64,000 nucleotides of DNA, taken from the NCBI RefSeq assembly GCF_019218745.1, contig NZ_JAHUXA010000010.1, positions 97,806 to 161,805 of the forward strand, given 5' to 3'. This DNA comes from Enterobacter sp. ENT03 (GTDB taxonomy: Bacteria; Pseudomonadota; Gammaproteobacteria; Enterobacterales; Enterobacteriaceae). Each line of letters starts with the position of its first letter. Position 1 is the stretch's first letter. The notes below the pieces were generated by a model that did no database searches, was not told where the DNA came from, and was given only the letters and a program-made list of their open reading frames with translations. Position numbers and translations under genes: made by a program. Positions 8,755 through 19,397 of this stretch are shown one piece after another.

Positions 8755-10482
8755 ATGCTCAACGAACGCCAGCTCGCCGTGCTGGAACATCTGGAAAACC
8801 AGCCGCTGACGCTGGCAGAACTGGCGCGCCGGGCGGGCGTATCAACGCGCACGCTGTTGCGTGATGTGGATTATCTTAACCTGACGCTTAGCGGCAAAGC
8901 GCGTATCACCACCGGTAACGGCCTCTGCCAGCTGGAGATTTTCGATCGTGGCAGCTATTTCAGGCTGTTGCAGCGCCACGACAACGACGATCGTCTGCTG
9001 GCGGAACTGTTGCTCAACGCCGTTACCACCCGCCGCGGGCTGGCAGAAGCACTGAACCTGCCGGAAACCTGGATAGCCGATAAGCTGGCGCGTCTGAAAC
9101 AGCGCTATGCAAAGCGCTTTACGATTGCCGCACGCCCCGGGGCGGGCTATTTCATTGCTGAGCCGGAAGTAAAACGGGTGCTTATTCTCGCCAGCCTGCT
9201 GAAAAAAGATCCCGGTCTGCTGGCGCTGCGTAGCCATTTTCCCGCGGCGGACGAGGCGGTTGTCCTTGCCGAGTACCCCGATATTCACGGCGATTATCTG
9301 GGCTGCGTGATCCAGGCGGTGTATGCCCTGCGTCACCAGCTCGAGGCTCCACTGCCGATCCGCGTCAGCGATGCGCTCGTTTCTTGCGTGAAAGGGATGG
9401 GCCTGTCGCTGCGCCCGCCTGCGCTGCAAACCCTGACCGCCATTCTGGAGATGCTGCAATCCCGCGCCCGTAAAGTCACACCGCAGCGCATCGCGGCATT
9501 ACTGGAAAAAGTTCGCGATAACCATCCGCCCGCCATTATCGACGCGACGCTTATCGACAATCTGACCGGACATTTACTTCGCTGTGCGGCCACGCCGGTA
9601 TGGCTGACGGAGAGCCGGCAGCACAGTCTTAACCCTCTTAAAACCGCCTGGCCCGCCGCTTTTGATATGAGCATTCGCTTTATCGCCCTGCTGCGCGACC
9701 AGCTGGACGTGCCGGTATTCGACAGCGATCTTATCGGCCTCTATTTTGCCTGTAGCCTTGAACGTCATCAGACCGAACGCCAGCCGGTGATCCTGCTGTC
9801 CGATCAGAATGCGATTGCCACCATCAACAAAATGGCCATTGAGCGCGAAGTGCTGAACTGCCGGGTGGTTATCGCGCGCAGCCTGAGTGACGTCCATGAA
9901 CTGATGCTGACACTGTCGCCGGTGTGCGTCATCAATAACAGCCATTTCCGTCCTGACGACAGCCTTAAAAACTGTGTGACCCTCAAAAACATGATCGCGC
10001 CTGCGGGCATCGCACAAATAAAAGATGCGGTGGAAACCGCTTTTATCCGCCATAACCTCACCCGGCTGTTTCCGGCGCAGGGCAGTTTTCATTATGCGAA
10101 TACCCCCTCGCAACACTGGGGTGAGATCATAAAGGCCGTGTGCCGCCAGCTCAGCGCGACGGGGCTGATTAGCCATGATGAGGCGGTGCGGCTGTGTGAA
10201 CGTGAACAGGAGGGCGAGAATTTGATCGTCAATCAGCTCGCCATCCCCCACTGCTGGAGCGACGATCGGGCGGCGTTTTGCGGCTATTTTATTACGCTGA
10301 ATCATCCGGTGATCATCAATCACGAGCCGGTGGCGCATATGCTCATCGCCTGTGCGAGTGCAACGGCGCGGCAGGAGCTAAAAATTTTCAGTTTTGTGGC
10401 AAGCGTGATGCATCGTTATCCGGCACAGCGGATCGCGGCATTAGCGGGGTATGACGATTTTATGGCGTTGATGCAGGCGTAA
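8755..10482 (+). CDS. frvR: PTS-regulated transcriptional activator FrvR
   Basis: A 575-residue regulator of the BglG/MtlR type. An N-terminal winged helix (about 5-60, LAELARRAGVSTRTLLRDVD) is followed by a central regulatory region and a C-terminal EIIA-like domain (about 430-575, with AIPHCW containing a phosphorylatable His). It is expected to control frvABX according to the phosphorylation state of its PTS domains. It starts 9 bp after frvX. Confidence 0.88.
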   Translation: MLNERQLAVLEHLENQPLTLAELARRAGVSTRTLLRDVDYLNLTLSGKARITTGNGLCQLEIFDRGSYFRLLQRHDNDDRLLAELLLNAVTTRRGLAEALNLPETWIADKLARLKQRYAKRFTIAARPGAGYFIAEPEVKRVLILASLLKKDPGLLALRSHFPAADEAVVLAEYPDIHGDYLGCVIQAVYALRHQLEAPLPIRVSDALVSCVKGMGLSLRPPALQTLTAILEMLQSRARKVTPQRIAALLEKVRDNHPPAIIDATLIDNLTGHLLRCAATPVWLTESRQHSLNPLKTAWPAAFDMSIRFIALLRDQLDVPVFDSDLIGLYFACSLERHQTERQPVILLSDQNAIATINKMAIEREVLNCRVVIARSLSDVHELMLTLSPVCVINNSHFRPDDSLKNCVTLKNMIAPAGIAQIKDAVETAFIRHNLTRLFPAQGSFHYANTPSQHWGEIIKAVCRQLSATGLISHDEAVRLCEREQEGENLIVNQLAIPHCWSDDRAAFCGYFITLNHPVIINHEPVAHMLIACASATARQELKIFSFVASVMHRYPAQRIAALAGYDDFMALMQA

Positions 10483-10497
10483 TGCGGGGCGGGAAGC

Positions 10498-10525
10498 CTG
10501 TCCCCGCTCAGCAGAGCAGGGACAG
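10498..10525 (-). terminator. Convergent hairpin after frvR / yiiG-like gene
   Basis: An 11-bp stem with one mismatch (10498-10508 with 10515-10525) lies between two convergent genes. No strong T run follows on either strand, so it may act with Rho or only protect RNA ends. Confidence 0.45.
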
Positions 10526-10538
10526 CAGCGTTGAAGAC

Positions 10539-10751
10539 TTATTTGTTCAGTTCTGCGGTCATGTGGATCAGGTTGCCGTTGTAGGCTTCGGTGATTTTGT
10601 AAGACGATGCACCAGCCTGTTCTGCTTTCGCGGCGATCTGCGCTTCGGCACCGGACAGGGTGCTGTCAGTTACGGACACTGACTGGGCAGCGAAAGAACC
10701 AAATGATGCGGTAAGCGCGATAACTGCAACGAAAGTTTTGATGTTTTTCAT
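10539..10751 (-). CDS. Small periplasmic YdgH/BhsA/McbA-like protein
   Basis: A 70-residue exported protein. The signal peptide MKNIKTFVAVIALTASFGSFA ends in an AFA-type cleavage site. The mature ~48-residue part contains SGAEAQIAAKAEQAGASSYKI, typical of the DUF1471 (YdgH/BhsA/McbA) fold found in stress-responsive enterobacterial proteins. It occupies the frvR-fdhD slot that yiiG fills in E. coli but is not YiiG itself. The ribosome site AAGGAT precedes the ATG. Function unknown; family members affect stress tolerance and biofilm. Confidence 0.82.
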   Translation of the reverse strand: MKNIKTFVAVIALTASFGSFAAQSVSVTDSTLSGAEAQIAAKAEQAGASSYKITEAYNGNLIHMTAELNK

Positions 10752-10879
10752 GATGTCTATCCTTCAGGTTATTTGTTGAGATAAGGCGTGTCGCCTTGAT
10801 GTGATAAATAGTAGACCTGTTTATCCCCAACGAATAGCGGAAGGATTTGCCGATAAACTTCAAAATTTTTGATTTACTT

Positions 10880-11701
10880 TTAAAGGCCTTTTACGCGCTG
10901 CGGATGGGTGTAAATCGTCGCCCGCCCCGGTTTACAAAAACCCACCAGCGTCAGGTTGCAGCGTTCCGCGACGTCTACCGCCAGGGTCGTCGCGGCGGAA
11001 ACGGCAAACAGGATTTCGACGCCGCACATGGCGGATTTCTGCACCATCTCATAGCTGGCACGACTGGAAACCAGCGCCGCGCCCGGCAGCCAGCGTGCGC
11101 CTTCCTGCGCCCGACGCCCGAGCAGTTTGTCCAGCGCCACATGGCGACCCACATCTTCATGCCCGCCCGCCAGCTCGCCGGACGGCAGCAGCCAGGCCGC
11201 CGCATGCGTACAACCGGTGAGTTTGCCTACCGGCTGGAAATCTGTCAGATGGCGCAGGGCGTCGTCCAGCAAGGCAAGATCAAAAGTCTGGGTAAACGGC
11301 AGCGGCGCGACCGGTTTGCCGATGTCATTGAGCTGCTCCACGCCGCACACGCCGCAGCCAGTCCGTCCGGCCAGCGCCCGACGGCGCTCTTTCAGCCCCA
11401 TAAAGCGGCGGCTGGAAAGTTCGATTTGCACTTCCAGGCCGTTGCATACCGGCACGACGTCCATGCCGTAGATCTCGTTCGGCGCGTCAATAATTCCTTC
11501 CGACAGTGAAAAGCCGAGGGCAAACTGCGGCAGATCTTTGGGCGAGGCCATCATCACCACGTGGGAGATGCCGTTGTAAACCAGCGCGACGGGCACTTCT
11601 TCTGCCAGCACGTCAGGCTGCGATTGATGCAAATCTTCACGCTTCCACAGCGCGACGGAACGGGATCCGATGAGAGCAGTCACAATTTCCTCTTCATTCA
11701 C
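10880..11701 (-). CDS. fdhD: Formate dehydrogenase sulfurtransferase FdhD
   Basis: Transfers sulfur from IscS to the bis-MGD molybdenum cofactor before it enters formate dehydrogenases. A 273-residue protein with the conserved TGCGVCG motif (Cys116 and Cys119) and the [14 protein letters not shown] nucleotide-binding segment. It diverges from the fdo operon across a 172-bp gap, as in E. coli. The N-terminal ~15 residues differ from E. coli and are less certain. Confidence 0.96.
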   Translation of the reverse strand: MNEEEIVTALIGSRSVALWKREDLHQSQPDVLAEEVPVALVYNGISHVVMMASPKDLPQFALGFSLSEGIIDAPNEIYGMDVVPVCNGLEVQIELSSRRFMGLKERRRALAGRTGCGVCGVEQLNDIGKPVAPLPFTQTFDLALLDDALRHLTDFQPVGKLTGCTHAAAWLLPSGELAGGHEDVGRHVALDKLLGRRAQEGARWLPGAALVSSRASYEMVQKSAMCGVEILFAVSAATTLAVDVAERCNLTLVGFCKPGRATIYTHPQRVKGL

Positions 11702-11809
11702 GGCACATATTGTTCACTAATTGTTAACCAAGCAGGAACAGGCCTAATGACAATGTGGTATTCTTCTGGTATTCCCCGCCGGAAAGCAGGGGATCTCATA
11801 ATTCTGAAC

Positions 11810-11831
11810 CTTTGCGGCGCCAGCCGCAAAG
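11810..11831 (+). promoter_or_regulatory. Hairpin in the fdoG leader
   Basis: A perfect 9-bp stem (11810-11818 with 11823-11831, CTTTGCGGC and its complement) with a 4-nt loop lies about 43 bp before fdoG. It has no T run, so it is not an intrinsic terminator by itself. It may shape the 5' untranslated region. Confidence 0.5.
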
Positions 11832-11873
11832 TATAACTACACGAGTAAATGTCGAAATAACGAAGGAGTGACC

Positions 11874-14800
11874 ATGCAGGTCAGCAGAAGGCAGTTCTTT
11901 AAGATCTGCGCTGGCGGTATGGCAGGCACGACGGCAGCAGCGCTGGGCTTTGCCCCTGGCGTAGCGCTGGCGGAAACGCGGCAGTACAAACTGCTGCGTA
12001 CCCGTGAAACCCGAAACACCTGCACATATTGCTCTGTCGGCTGTGGGCTGTTGATGTACAGCCTCGGTGACGGCGCGAAAAACGCAAAAGCGTCCATTTT
12101 CCATATCGAAGGCGACCCGGATCACCCGGTTAACCGTGGCGCATTGTGCCCGAAAGGGGCCGGTCTGGTGGACTTTATCCACTCTGAATCACGCCTGAAA
12201 TATCCGGAATATCGCGCGCCAGGTTCTGATAAATGGCAGCGTATCAGCTGGGATGAGGCGTTTGATCGCATCGCTAAGCTGATGAAAGAAGATCGTGATG
12301 CCAACTATATTGCGAAAAACGCAGAAGGCACCACCGTCAACCGCTGGCTCTCGACCGGTATGCTTTGCGCATCCGCCGCCAGCAACGAAACCGGCTATTT
12401 ATCCCAGAAATTTACCCGCGCACTCGGCATGTTAGCCGTCGACAACCAGGCGCGTGTCTGACACGGACCAACGGTAGCAAGTCTTGCTCCAACATTTGGT
12501 CGCGGTGCGATGACCAACCACTGGGTCGACATGAAGAACGCCAACCTCATCGTGGTGATGGGTGGGAATGCGGCTGAAGCACATCCGGTGGGATTCCGCT
12601 GGGCGATGGAAGCCAAAATCCATAATGGCGCGAAGCTGATTGTGATTGATCCGCGCTTTACGCGCACGGCCTCGGTCGCTGATTTCTATGCGCCGATCCG
12701 CCCCGGTACTGACATTGCCTTCCTGTCAGGCGTGATCCTGTACCTGCTCACCAACGAAAAATACAACCGCGAATATACCGAGGCCTATACCAACGCCAGC
12801 CTGATCGTGCGTGAAGATTTCGGCTTCGACGATGGCCTGTTTACCGGTTATGACGCGGACAAACGCCAGTACGACCGGGCGACGTGGAACTACGAGCTGG
12901 ATGAGCGCGGCTTTGCAAAACGCGACACCACGCTGACGCACCCGCGCTGCGTGTGGAACATGATGAAGAAACACGTCTCCCGCTACACGCCGGACGTGGT
13001 TGAAAACATCTGTGGTACGCCAAAAGCCGACTTCCTGAAAGTCTGCGAATACATTGCGGAAACCAGCGTTCACGATAAGACCGCCTCGTTCCTGTATGCC
13101 CTCGGCTGGACGCAACACTCCGTCGGTGCGCAGAACATTCGTACGATGGCGATGATCCAGTTGCTGCTCGGCAACATGGGGATGGCAGGCGGCGGCGTTA
13201 ACGCCCTGCGCGGTCACTCCAACATTCAGGGTCTGACCGACCTCGGCCTGCTGACGCAAAGCCTGCCGGGTTATATGACGCTGCCGAATGACAAACAGGC
13301 CGATCTGCAAACCTATCTGGCGGGTAACACCACCAAACCGCTGCTGGAAAATCAGGTCAACTACTGGAGCAACTACCCGAAATTCTTCGTCTCGCTGATG
13401 AAAGCCTTCTATGGCGACAAAGCGACGGCAGAGAACAACTGGGGCTTTGACTGGTTGCCGAAGTGGGACAAAGGCTACGACGTACTGCAATATTTCGAGA
13501 TGATGAACGAGGGCAAGGTCAACGGCTATCTTTGCCAGGGCTTTAACCCGGTCGCCTCTTTCCCGAATAAAAACAAAGTGATCGCGTCGCTGTCGAAACT
13601 GAAATTCCTGGTGACTATCGATCCGCTGAACACCGAGACGTCTACTTTCTGGCAGAACCACGGTGAGCAGAACGACGTGGATCCGTCCACCATCCAGACC
13701 GAAGTGTTCCGTCTGCCGTCCACCTGCTTCGCGGAAGAAAACGGCTCTATCGTTAACTCCGGTCGCTGGCTGCAATGGCACTGGAAAGGTGCGGATGCCC
13801 CCGGCGAAGCGCTGAACGACGGCGAGATCCTGGCGGGTATTTTCATGCGTCTGCGCAAGATGTACGCCGCAGAAGGCGGAGCGAATCCGGAACAGGTGCT
13901 GAACATGTCCTGGAACTACCTGACGCCGGAAAACCCGTCGGCGGAAGAAGTGGCCATGGAAACCAACGGCAAAGCGCTGGCGGATATTATCGATCCGGTC
14001 AGCGGCGATGTGCTGGCGAAAAAAGGCAATCAGCTGAGTTCCTTTGCGCACCTGCGCGACGATGGCACCACCTCCAGTGGTTGCTGGATCTTCGCCGGGA
14101 GCTGGACGCCGGATGGCAACCAGATGGCGCGTCGCGATAACGCCGATCCGTCAGGCCTTGGCAATACGCTGGGCTGGGCATGGGCGTGGCCGCTGAACCG
14201 CCGCATCCTGTATAACCGCGCCTCCGCTGATCCGCAGGGTAAACCCTGGGATCCGAAACGCCAGCTGTTGTCTTACGCCAACGGTAAGTGGGTCGGGGCC
14301 GATATTCCGGACTACAACACCGCGCCGCCAGGCAGCGATGTCGGGCCGTTTATCATGCTGCAGGAAGGTGTAGGTCGCCTGTTTGCCATTGATAAAATGG
14401 CTGAAGGTCCGTTCCCGGAACACTACGAGCCGTTCGAAACGCCGCTGGGTACTAACCCGCTGCACCCGAACGTTATTTCTAACCCGGCCGCCCGTATCTT
14501 TAAAGGCGATGCGGATGCGTTAGGAAAAGCGGATAAGTTCCCGTATGTCGGCACCACGTATCGCCTGACCGAGCATTTCCACTACTGGACCAAACACGCA
14601 TTGCTAAACGCCATTGCGCAGCCGGAACAGTTCGTGGAGATCGGCGAAAAACTGGCGGGCAAGCTGGGCATCACCCAGGGCGATACCGTGCGCGTCTCCT
14701 CTAACCGTGGCTATATCAAAGCCAAGGCGGTGGTGACGAAACGTATTCGTACCCTGAACGTGAACGGTCAGCAGGTTGATACCATCGGTATCCCGATCCA

Positions 14801-14924
14801 CTGGGGTTATCAGGGCGTGGCGAAGAAAGGCTTTATCGCCAACACGCTGACGCCGTTTGTCGGTGATGCAAACACGCAAACGCCGGAGTTTAAGGCGTTC
14901 CTGGTGAACGTGGAAAAGGTGTAA
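11874..14924 (+). CDS. fdoG: Formate dehydrogenase-O major subunit (selenoprotein)
   Basis: Catalytic subunit that oxidises formate to CO2 at a bis-MGD molybdenum centre in the periplasm. The gene encodes 1016 residues if the in-frame TGA at 12459-12461 (codon 196, in NQARV-U-HGPT) is read as selenocysteine; the length then equals E. coli FdoG. The protein begins with a twin-arginine signal (VSRRQFFK) and has a CTYCSVGCG [4Fe-4S] motif. ATG 11874 follows GGAGTGACC. The two halves look like separate frames (to 12461 and from 12510) only because of the selenocysteine codon. First gene of fdoGHI-fdhE. Confidence 0.97.
12459..12501 (+). promoter_or_regulatory. Selenocysteine codon and bacterial SECIS hairpin
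   Basis: The UGA codon at 12459-12461 is followed by a stem-loop. The outer pairing is ACCAA (12467-12471) with TTGGT (12496-12500); the apical pairing is AGCAA with TTGCT around a GTC loop at 12481-12483. This is the expected position and shape for SelB recruitment. Confidence 0.88.
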
Positions 14925-14936
14925 CGGAGACGACTC

Positions 14937-15839
14937 ATGGCTTATCAATCGCAAGACATTATCCGTCGTTCCGCGACTAACGGTTTCACCCCCGCGCCTC
15001 AGGCGCGGGATCACCAGCTGGAAGTGGCGAAGCTCATCGACGTCACCACCTGTATCGGCTGTAAAGCCTGTCAGGTGGCCTGTTCTGAGTGGAACGACAT
15101 CCGTGATGAAGTCGGACATAACGTCGGGGTGTATGACAACCCGGCGGATCTGACCGCTAAATCCTGGACGGTGATGCGTTTCTCGGAAGTGGAACAAAAC
15201 GACAAACTGGAGTGGCTGATCCGCAAGGACGGCTGTATGCACTGCGCCGATCCTGGCTGTCTGAAGGCCTGCCCGTCTGAAGGGGCAATCATTCAGTACG
15301 CTAACGGCATCGTCGATTTCCAGTCGGAACAGTGTATCGGCTGCGGCTACTGCATTGCGGGCTGCCCGTTTGATGTACCGCGCATGAACCCGGACGACAA
15401 CCGCGTCTACAAATGCACCCTGTGCGTGGACCGCGTAACGGTCGGCCAGGAGCCAGCGTGCGTGAAAACTTGTCCGACCGGGGCTATCCACTTTGGCTCT
15501 AAAGAGGATATGAAGAACCTCGCCGGTGAGCGTGTGGCCGAACTGAAAACGCGCGGCTACGACAATGCAGGCCTGTACGATCCGGCAGGCGTTGGCGGGA
15601 CGCACGTGATGTACGTGCTGCACCACGCTGATAAACCGAATCTTTATCATGGCCTGCCGGAAAACCCGGAAATCAGCGCCACGGTGAAATTCTGGAAAGG
15701 CATCTGGAAACCGCTCGCGGCTGTCGGCTTTGCGGCAACCTTCGCGGCCAGTATCTTCCACTACGTCGGTGTCGGTCCGAACCGCGCAGAGGAAGAGGAC
15801 GACAATCTGCATGAAGAGAAAGACGAGGTGCGCAAATGA
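14937..15839 (+). CDS. fdoH: Formate dehydrogenase-O iron-sulfur subunit
   Basis: Electron-transfer subunit of 300 residues carrying four [4Fe-4S] clusters that pass electrons from FdoG to the cytochrome b. Cysteine clusters are visible: [37 protein letters not shown] and CTLCVDRV...CVKTCP. One C-terminal transmembrane helix (about 247-267) anchors it in the inner membrane. The length equals E. coli FdoH; it is separated from fdoG by 12 bp. Confidence 0.97.
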   Translation: MAYQSQDIIRRSATNGFTPAPQARDHQLEVAKLIDVTTCIGCKACQVACSEWNDIRDEVGHNVGVYDNPADLTAKSWTVMRFSEVEQNDKLEWLIRKDGCMHCADPGCLKACPSEGAIIQYANGIVDFQSEQCIGCGYCIAGCPFDVPRMNPDDNRVYKCTLCVDRVTVGQEPACVKTCPTGAIHFGSKEDMKNLAGERVAELKTRGYDNAGLYDPAGVGGTHVMYVLHHADKPNLYHGLPENPEISATVKFWKGIWKPLAAVGFAATFAASIFHYVGVGPNRAEEEDDNLHEEKDEVRK

Positions 15840-16471
15840 GAAAACGTGACACCATCGTGCGCTACACCGCGCCGGAACGCATCAACCACTGGGTCACCGC
15901 CTTCTGCTTCGTGCTGGCGTCGGTGAGCGGGCTGGGCTTTTTCTTCCCGTCCTTCAACTGGCTGATGCACATTCTCGGTACGCCGCAGCTGGCGCGCATT
16001 CTGCACCCCTTTGTCGGTGTGGTGATGTTTGCCTCGTTCATCATTATGTTTTTCCGCTACTGGCATCATAACCTCATCAATCGCGACGATATTTTCTGGG
16101 CGAAGAACATTCGCAAGATCATCGTCAACGACGAGGTGGGCGATACCGGGCGTTATAATTTCGGCCAGAAATGCGTGTTCTGGGCGGCGATTATTTTGCT
16201 GGTGTTGCTGCTGGTTAGCGGTGTGATTATCTGGCGTCCGTACTTCGCGCCGGTCTTCTCAATCCCGGTGATCCGCTTTGCCCTAATGCTGCATTCATTT
16301 GCCGCAGTAGGGTTAATTGTGGTTATCATGGTGCATATCTACGCCGCCCTATGGGTTAAAGGCACCATAACCGCGATGGTGGAAGGCTGGGTAACCAGCT
16401 CGTGGGCAAAGAAACATCACCCGCGCTGGTACCGTGAAGTCCGCCAGAAAGAGGATAAGTCACCTGAATGA
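15836..16471 (+). CDS. fdoI: Formate dehydrogenase-O cytochrome b556 subunit
   Basis: A 211-residue inner-membrane cytochrome b with four transmembrane segments and histidines for two haems (for example RINHWVTAF and [10 protein letters not shown]). It passes electrons to quinone. The start overlaps the fdoH stop by 4 bp (ATGA), and its end overlaps fdhE in the same way, so translation is coupled. Confidence 0.97.
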   Translation: MRKRDTIVRYTAPERINHWVTAFCFVLASVSGLGFFFPSFNWLMHILGTPQLARILHPFVGVVMFASFIIMFFRYWHHNLINRDDIFWAKNIRKIIVNDEVGDTGRYNFGQKCVFWAAIILLVLLLVSGVIIWRPYFAPVFSIPVIRFALMLHSFAAVGLIVVIMVHIYAALWVKGTITAMVEGWVTSSWAKKHHPRWYREVRQKEDKSPE

Positions 16472-17397
16472 GTATTCGCATAATTCCGCAAGATGAGCTG
16501 GAAAAGAGCGAGAAACGCGCGGCGGATATGATCCCGCCGCTGCTTTTCCCCAGACTCAAAAACCTCTATAACCGCCGTGCTGAGCGGCTGCGTCAACTGG
16601 CGGAAAGCAATCCGCTTGGCGATTATCTGCGCTTTGCCGCGCTGATCGCCCACGCGCAGGAAGTGGTGTTATACGACCATCCGTTACAGATGGATCTCAC
16701 CACCCGCATCAAAGAAGCCAACGACCAGAGTAAACCGCCGCTGGACATTCATGTCCTGCCGCGCGATGCGCACTGGCAGAAGCTGCTGCATTCGCTGATC
16801 GCCGAACTGAAACCGGAGATGAGCGGCACGGCGCTGGCGGTCATAGAGAACCTGGAAAAAGCATCGTCCCAGGAACTTGAGGCGATGGCCAGCGCGCTGT
16901 TTGCCACGGATTTTGCGTCAGTGAGCAGCGATAAAGCGCCGTTTATCTGGGCAGCGTTATCGCTGTACTGGGCGCAGATGGCCAGCCTGATCCCCGGCAA
17001 AGCCCGCGCGGAATATGGCGAACAACGTCAGTTCTGTCCGGTATGCGGCTCGATTCCGGTTTCCAGTATGGTGCATATCGGTACCACTCAAGGGCTGCGT
17101 TATCTGCACTGCAACCTGTGTGAAACCGAGTGGCACGTGGTCCGCGTGAAGTGCAGCAACTGCGAGCAAACACGCGATCTGCATTACTGGTCGCTGGACA
17201 GCGAACAGTCGGCCATCAAAACCGAAACCTGCGGCGATTGCGGAACTTACCTGAAAATTCTTTATCAGGAAAAAGACCCGAACGTTGAGCCGGTGGCAGA
17301 CGATCTGGCCTCGCTGGTGCTGGACGCGCGTATGGAGCAGGAGGGCTTTGCCCGCAGCTCCATTAACCCGTTCCTGTTCCCTGGTGAAGGTGAGTAA
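16468..17397 (+). CDS. fdhE: Formate dehydrogenase accessory protein FdhE
   Basis: A 309-residue cytoplasmic protein needed to form active formate dehydrogenases. It has four CxxC pairs typical of the rubredoxin-like metal site: FCPVCGS, CNLCET, CSNCEQ and CGDCGT, all between about 186 and 255. Last gene of the operon, followed within 12 bp by a terminator. Confidence 0.96.
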   Translation: MSIRIIPQDELEKSEKRAADMIPPLLFPRLKNLYNRRAERLRQLAESNPLGDYLRFAALIAHAQEVVLYDHPLQMDLTTRIKEANDQSKPPLDIHVLPRDAHWQKLLHSLIAELKPEMSGTALAVIENLEKASSQELEAMASALFATDFASVSSDKAPFIWAALSLYWAQMASLIPGKARAEYGEQRQFCPVCGSIPVSSMVHIGTTQGLRYLHCNLCETEWHVVRVKCSNCEQTRDLHYWSLDSEQSAIKTETCGDCGTYLKILYQEKDPNVEPVADDLASLVLDARMEQEGFARSSINPFLFPGEGE

Positions 17398-17408
17398 TGA
17401 AAGAGGTG

Positions 17409-17436
17409 AACCGGGCGAGCTCGCTTGCCCGGTTTT
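17409..17436 (+). terminator. fdo operon terminator
   Basis: An 8-bp perfect stem AACCGGGC/GCCCGGTT (17409-17416 with 17427-17434) followed by TTT. It abuts the stop codon of the convergent kinase-like gene. Confidence 0.8.
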
Positions 17437-18347
17437 CAGCGCGCCAGGCCAAAACCCGCGCGGGTTAGAGCTTTAATATTTGTTTTTCGCATTGGGCTAT
17501 CTTTACCCAGCGATAAATCAAAGCTGTTGATTACGCGGACGTATTCTGGTTTTAAATCATCGGGAACATGACGATAACCGCCTTTAATATAGTCGTAGAC
17601 GATTTCTTTTTTTAACTCGTGACTTAAATCTTCCAGGTTGTTCTTACTGAAAACCAGACCAAAATCGACGGGAACCACGTTCCCCTTTGCCGTTTTTAAA
17701 AAATTGTCGGGTTTAGGATCGGCAATGAAAAAACCTTGGTTGTACATCTCTTTCACGCCAGCAAGGGTTTCTGAAAAACCAGGCCGCGTGCCGTGCAAAA
17801 ACGGCATTTTTATCCCGCCATCAATCATTGTCGCAACCAGTTCGCTGCCACCGGTTTTTTTATTGTATTCGTTGCATAGCGTTACTTCATGCTGCGCTTT
17901 ATGGGGATCAAAAAATTTCATTTCCTTGATGACATAATCGCCATCCCGGTACACAACGCCCCTTGCGCCGCTGCCGATAAGTGCTTTGCTACTATCAGTA
18001 AGCGCTTTGCTGCTGCCGATCGCTTCATTTTTTATTAATAACTTTTCAGCATTGTTCTGCCACAGGCCGATCTGGTTATTAATAAATGATTCACTTTTCA
18101 AGGAGGTGACTTTTTTAAGCGTATCAACTAACCGGGAAACCCCTTCATAGTTTATGTTCTTCCCGCACACACTCTTACCAAAAATAAAACCAGCTTCACC
18201 GTTATTAAATTTGTAATGCGTGTTCGCTATTTTTATCAGCTTGTTGAAAGATTTTTCAGATAACGCAGCGTTGTGCTCTTTTTTATGGATAGCACTTTGC
18301 AGGGTATCAGTATTTACGTTAATTCTGGAGCGATTAATAGTAAACAT
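17436..18347 (-). CDS. Small protein-kinase-fold protein, effector-like
   Basis: A 303-residue protein not recognised by name. Residues ~120-235 carry the full set of protein kinase landmarks: glycine loop GSGARGVVY (125-133), ATP lysine K141 in YVIKEM, helix C glutamate E154, catalytic loop IADPKPDNFL with Asp210 and Asn215, and the metal motif VDFG with Asp228. Only ~69 residues separate the lysine from the catalytic Asp, so the N-lobe/C-lobe link is very compact, as in small secreted bacterial kinases of the OspG/NleH kind. The first ~120 residues are polar with no signal peptide or membrane segment. DNA is AT-rich compared with fdo and fabY, suggesting acquisition. Function, secretion and target are inference only. 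Confidence 0.72.
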   Translation of the reverse strand: MFTINRSRINVNTDTLQSAIHKKEHNAALSEKSFNKLIKIANTHYKFNNGEAGFIFGKSVCGKNINYEGVSRLVDTLKKVTSLKSESFINNQIGLWQNNAEKLLIKNEAIGSSKALTDSSKALIGSGARGVVYRDGDYVIKEMKFFDPHKAQHEVTLCNEYNKKTGGSELVATMIDGGIKMPFLHGTRPGFSETLAGVKEMYNQGFFIADPKPDNFLKTAKGNVVPVDFGLVFSKNNLEDLSHELKKEIVYDYIKGGYRHVPDDLKPEYVRVINSFDLSLGKDSPMRKTNIKALTRAGFGLAR

Positions 18348-18387
18348 AATATATCCACATTATTATTTGGGTATCATAATGACTATT

Positions 18388-19044
18388 TTACTCATTCGTG
18401 CCGGTTGGGTTTTGCTCGTTCATCCACAGCTTAATGGTGTGCAAATGCACCATGACGGCATTATATTGCGTGTCGCTGTCGATTTTATGATTACCAAACG
18501 CGCTGAATTTTTCACCGGCAATAGGCTGTTGCAGCAGTGCCTTAAATGCGCTTTTATCTTCTTCAATATGATTATAGTCAGAAAGATATTGCAGATTAGT
18601 GGTAACCGATCTGATCTTATTGGTCGCATTAACTTCCGTCATGTTTGAACAGCCGAGAATGGTATCCAGATGCGCAAGTAATTCATTTTTCTTTATGGTT
18701 ACCTGTTCTGGCGATTTCATATGATTAATAATTTCATCAGGTAGTCCAAGCTTACCCCCAGCACCCATCTGCGTAGCGATCTTTAAATCTTGAGCAGGGA
18801 TCTGGTTGCCTTCACTGACAGACCGCCAGGAGGATTGTTTTTTACTTTCCAGTTCGACCATCATATTATTATATTTACTGGATTTTTGTAGATCATAAAC
18901 ATGATTTGAGTTATTAATACTTTTCAACTTTTTCGCGATTTGGGTTTGAACTTTATTAACATCAAAAGAATCCTTCATCGCTAATTCATATCTGGCATCG
19001 ATATTTCTTAGCAAATGTGCTTTAACATAGGTCAGGGCGCCCAT
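18388..19044 (-). CDS. Unknown helical protein paired with the kinase-like gene
   Basis: A 218-residue protein I do not recognise. It is polar, lysine- and asparagine-rich, and appears mostly helical, with no signal peptide, no membrane segment and no cysteine motif (a single Cys at about 131). The start has a good GGAG ribosome site 8 nt upstream. It is the upstream gene of a two-gene AT-rich unit; 40 bp separate it from the kinase-like gene, so they are probably co-transcribed. It may be a partner, chaperone, substrate or neutraliser of the kinase; the sequence does not decide. Confidence 0.65.
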   Translation of the reverse strand: MGALTYVKAHLLRNIDARYELAMKDSFDVNKVQTQIAKKLKSINNSNHVYDLQKSSKYNNMMVELESKKQSSWRSVSEGNQIPAQDLKIATQMGAGGKLGLPDEIINHMKSPEQVTIKKNELLAHLDTILGCSNMTEVNATNKIRSVTTNLQYLSDYNHIEEDKSAFKALLQQPIAGEKFSAFGNHKIDSDTQYNAVMVHLHTIKLWMNEQNPTGTNE

Positions 19045-19287
19045 ACTTTATCTCCATAATTATACCGAATAATACGCTATAATATTACAAAGCAGACAAG
19101 CTCCTATAAATTAACTTTTATATTAGCAACAATCAAAAACGGCCATGAATCGAAAAGATTAATTGGCTACATCCTGATTTTTGGCGCGATTCATCATGCA
19201 GCGCTCGTTTCAGATAAATTAATGAGCGCAACCCGGTCCATTGGCACACCGGGTTGTGGATACTCAGAGCCTAATGACCAGGCTTTT

Positions 19288-19354
19288 ACTCTTCCTCGTT
19301 GCCGCCCTCTTTATCGTCACCAAAGCATTCGAATTGCAACTGGACGCGGGATTT
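19288..19354 (-). pseudogene. Decayed duplicate of the fabY (yiiD) 3' end
   Basis: Read on the minus strand this segment encodes KSRVQLQFECFGDDK, then EGGNEEE and a stop. Intact fabY ends [15 protein letters not shown] ... EEGGNEEE. The DNA of 19288-19310 matches 20571-20593 with one difference, and 19311-19354 matches 20657-20700 with about six. The 63 bp between these blocks in fabY are missing here, an in-frame 21-codon deletion. The copy lies in direct orientation on the far side of the esterase gene and is too short to function. Confidence 0.88.
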
Positions 19355-19397
19355 TGTGAGGCGCTTTCAGAAAGCGTAATCCCCTGAGAACCTGGCG

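Noticed and set aside
11702..11873. Small coding gene in the fdhD-fdoG gap
   Set aside because: Frames here are short and lack ribosome sites; the gap fits divergent promoters and the fdoG leader.
12459..12461. In-frame TGA in fdoG, looking like a nonsense mutation or two separate genes
   Set aside because: It is the selenocysteine codon of FdoG at the known position (196), with a SECIS-like stem-loop just after it.
17436..19044. HipBA-type toxin-antitoxin pair
   Set aside because: The upstream protein has no HTH antitoxin features and the kinase lacks HipA-like length and motifs; the motif order is that of eukaryote-like kinases.
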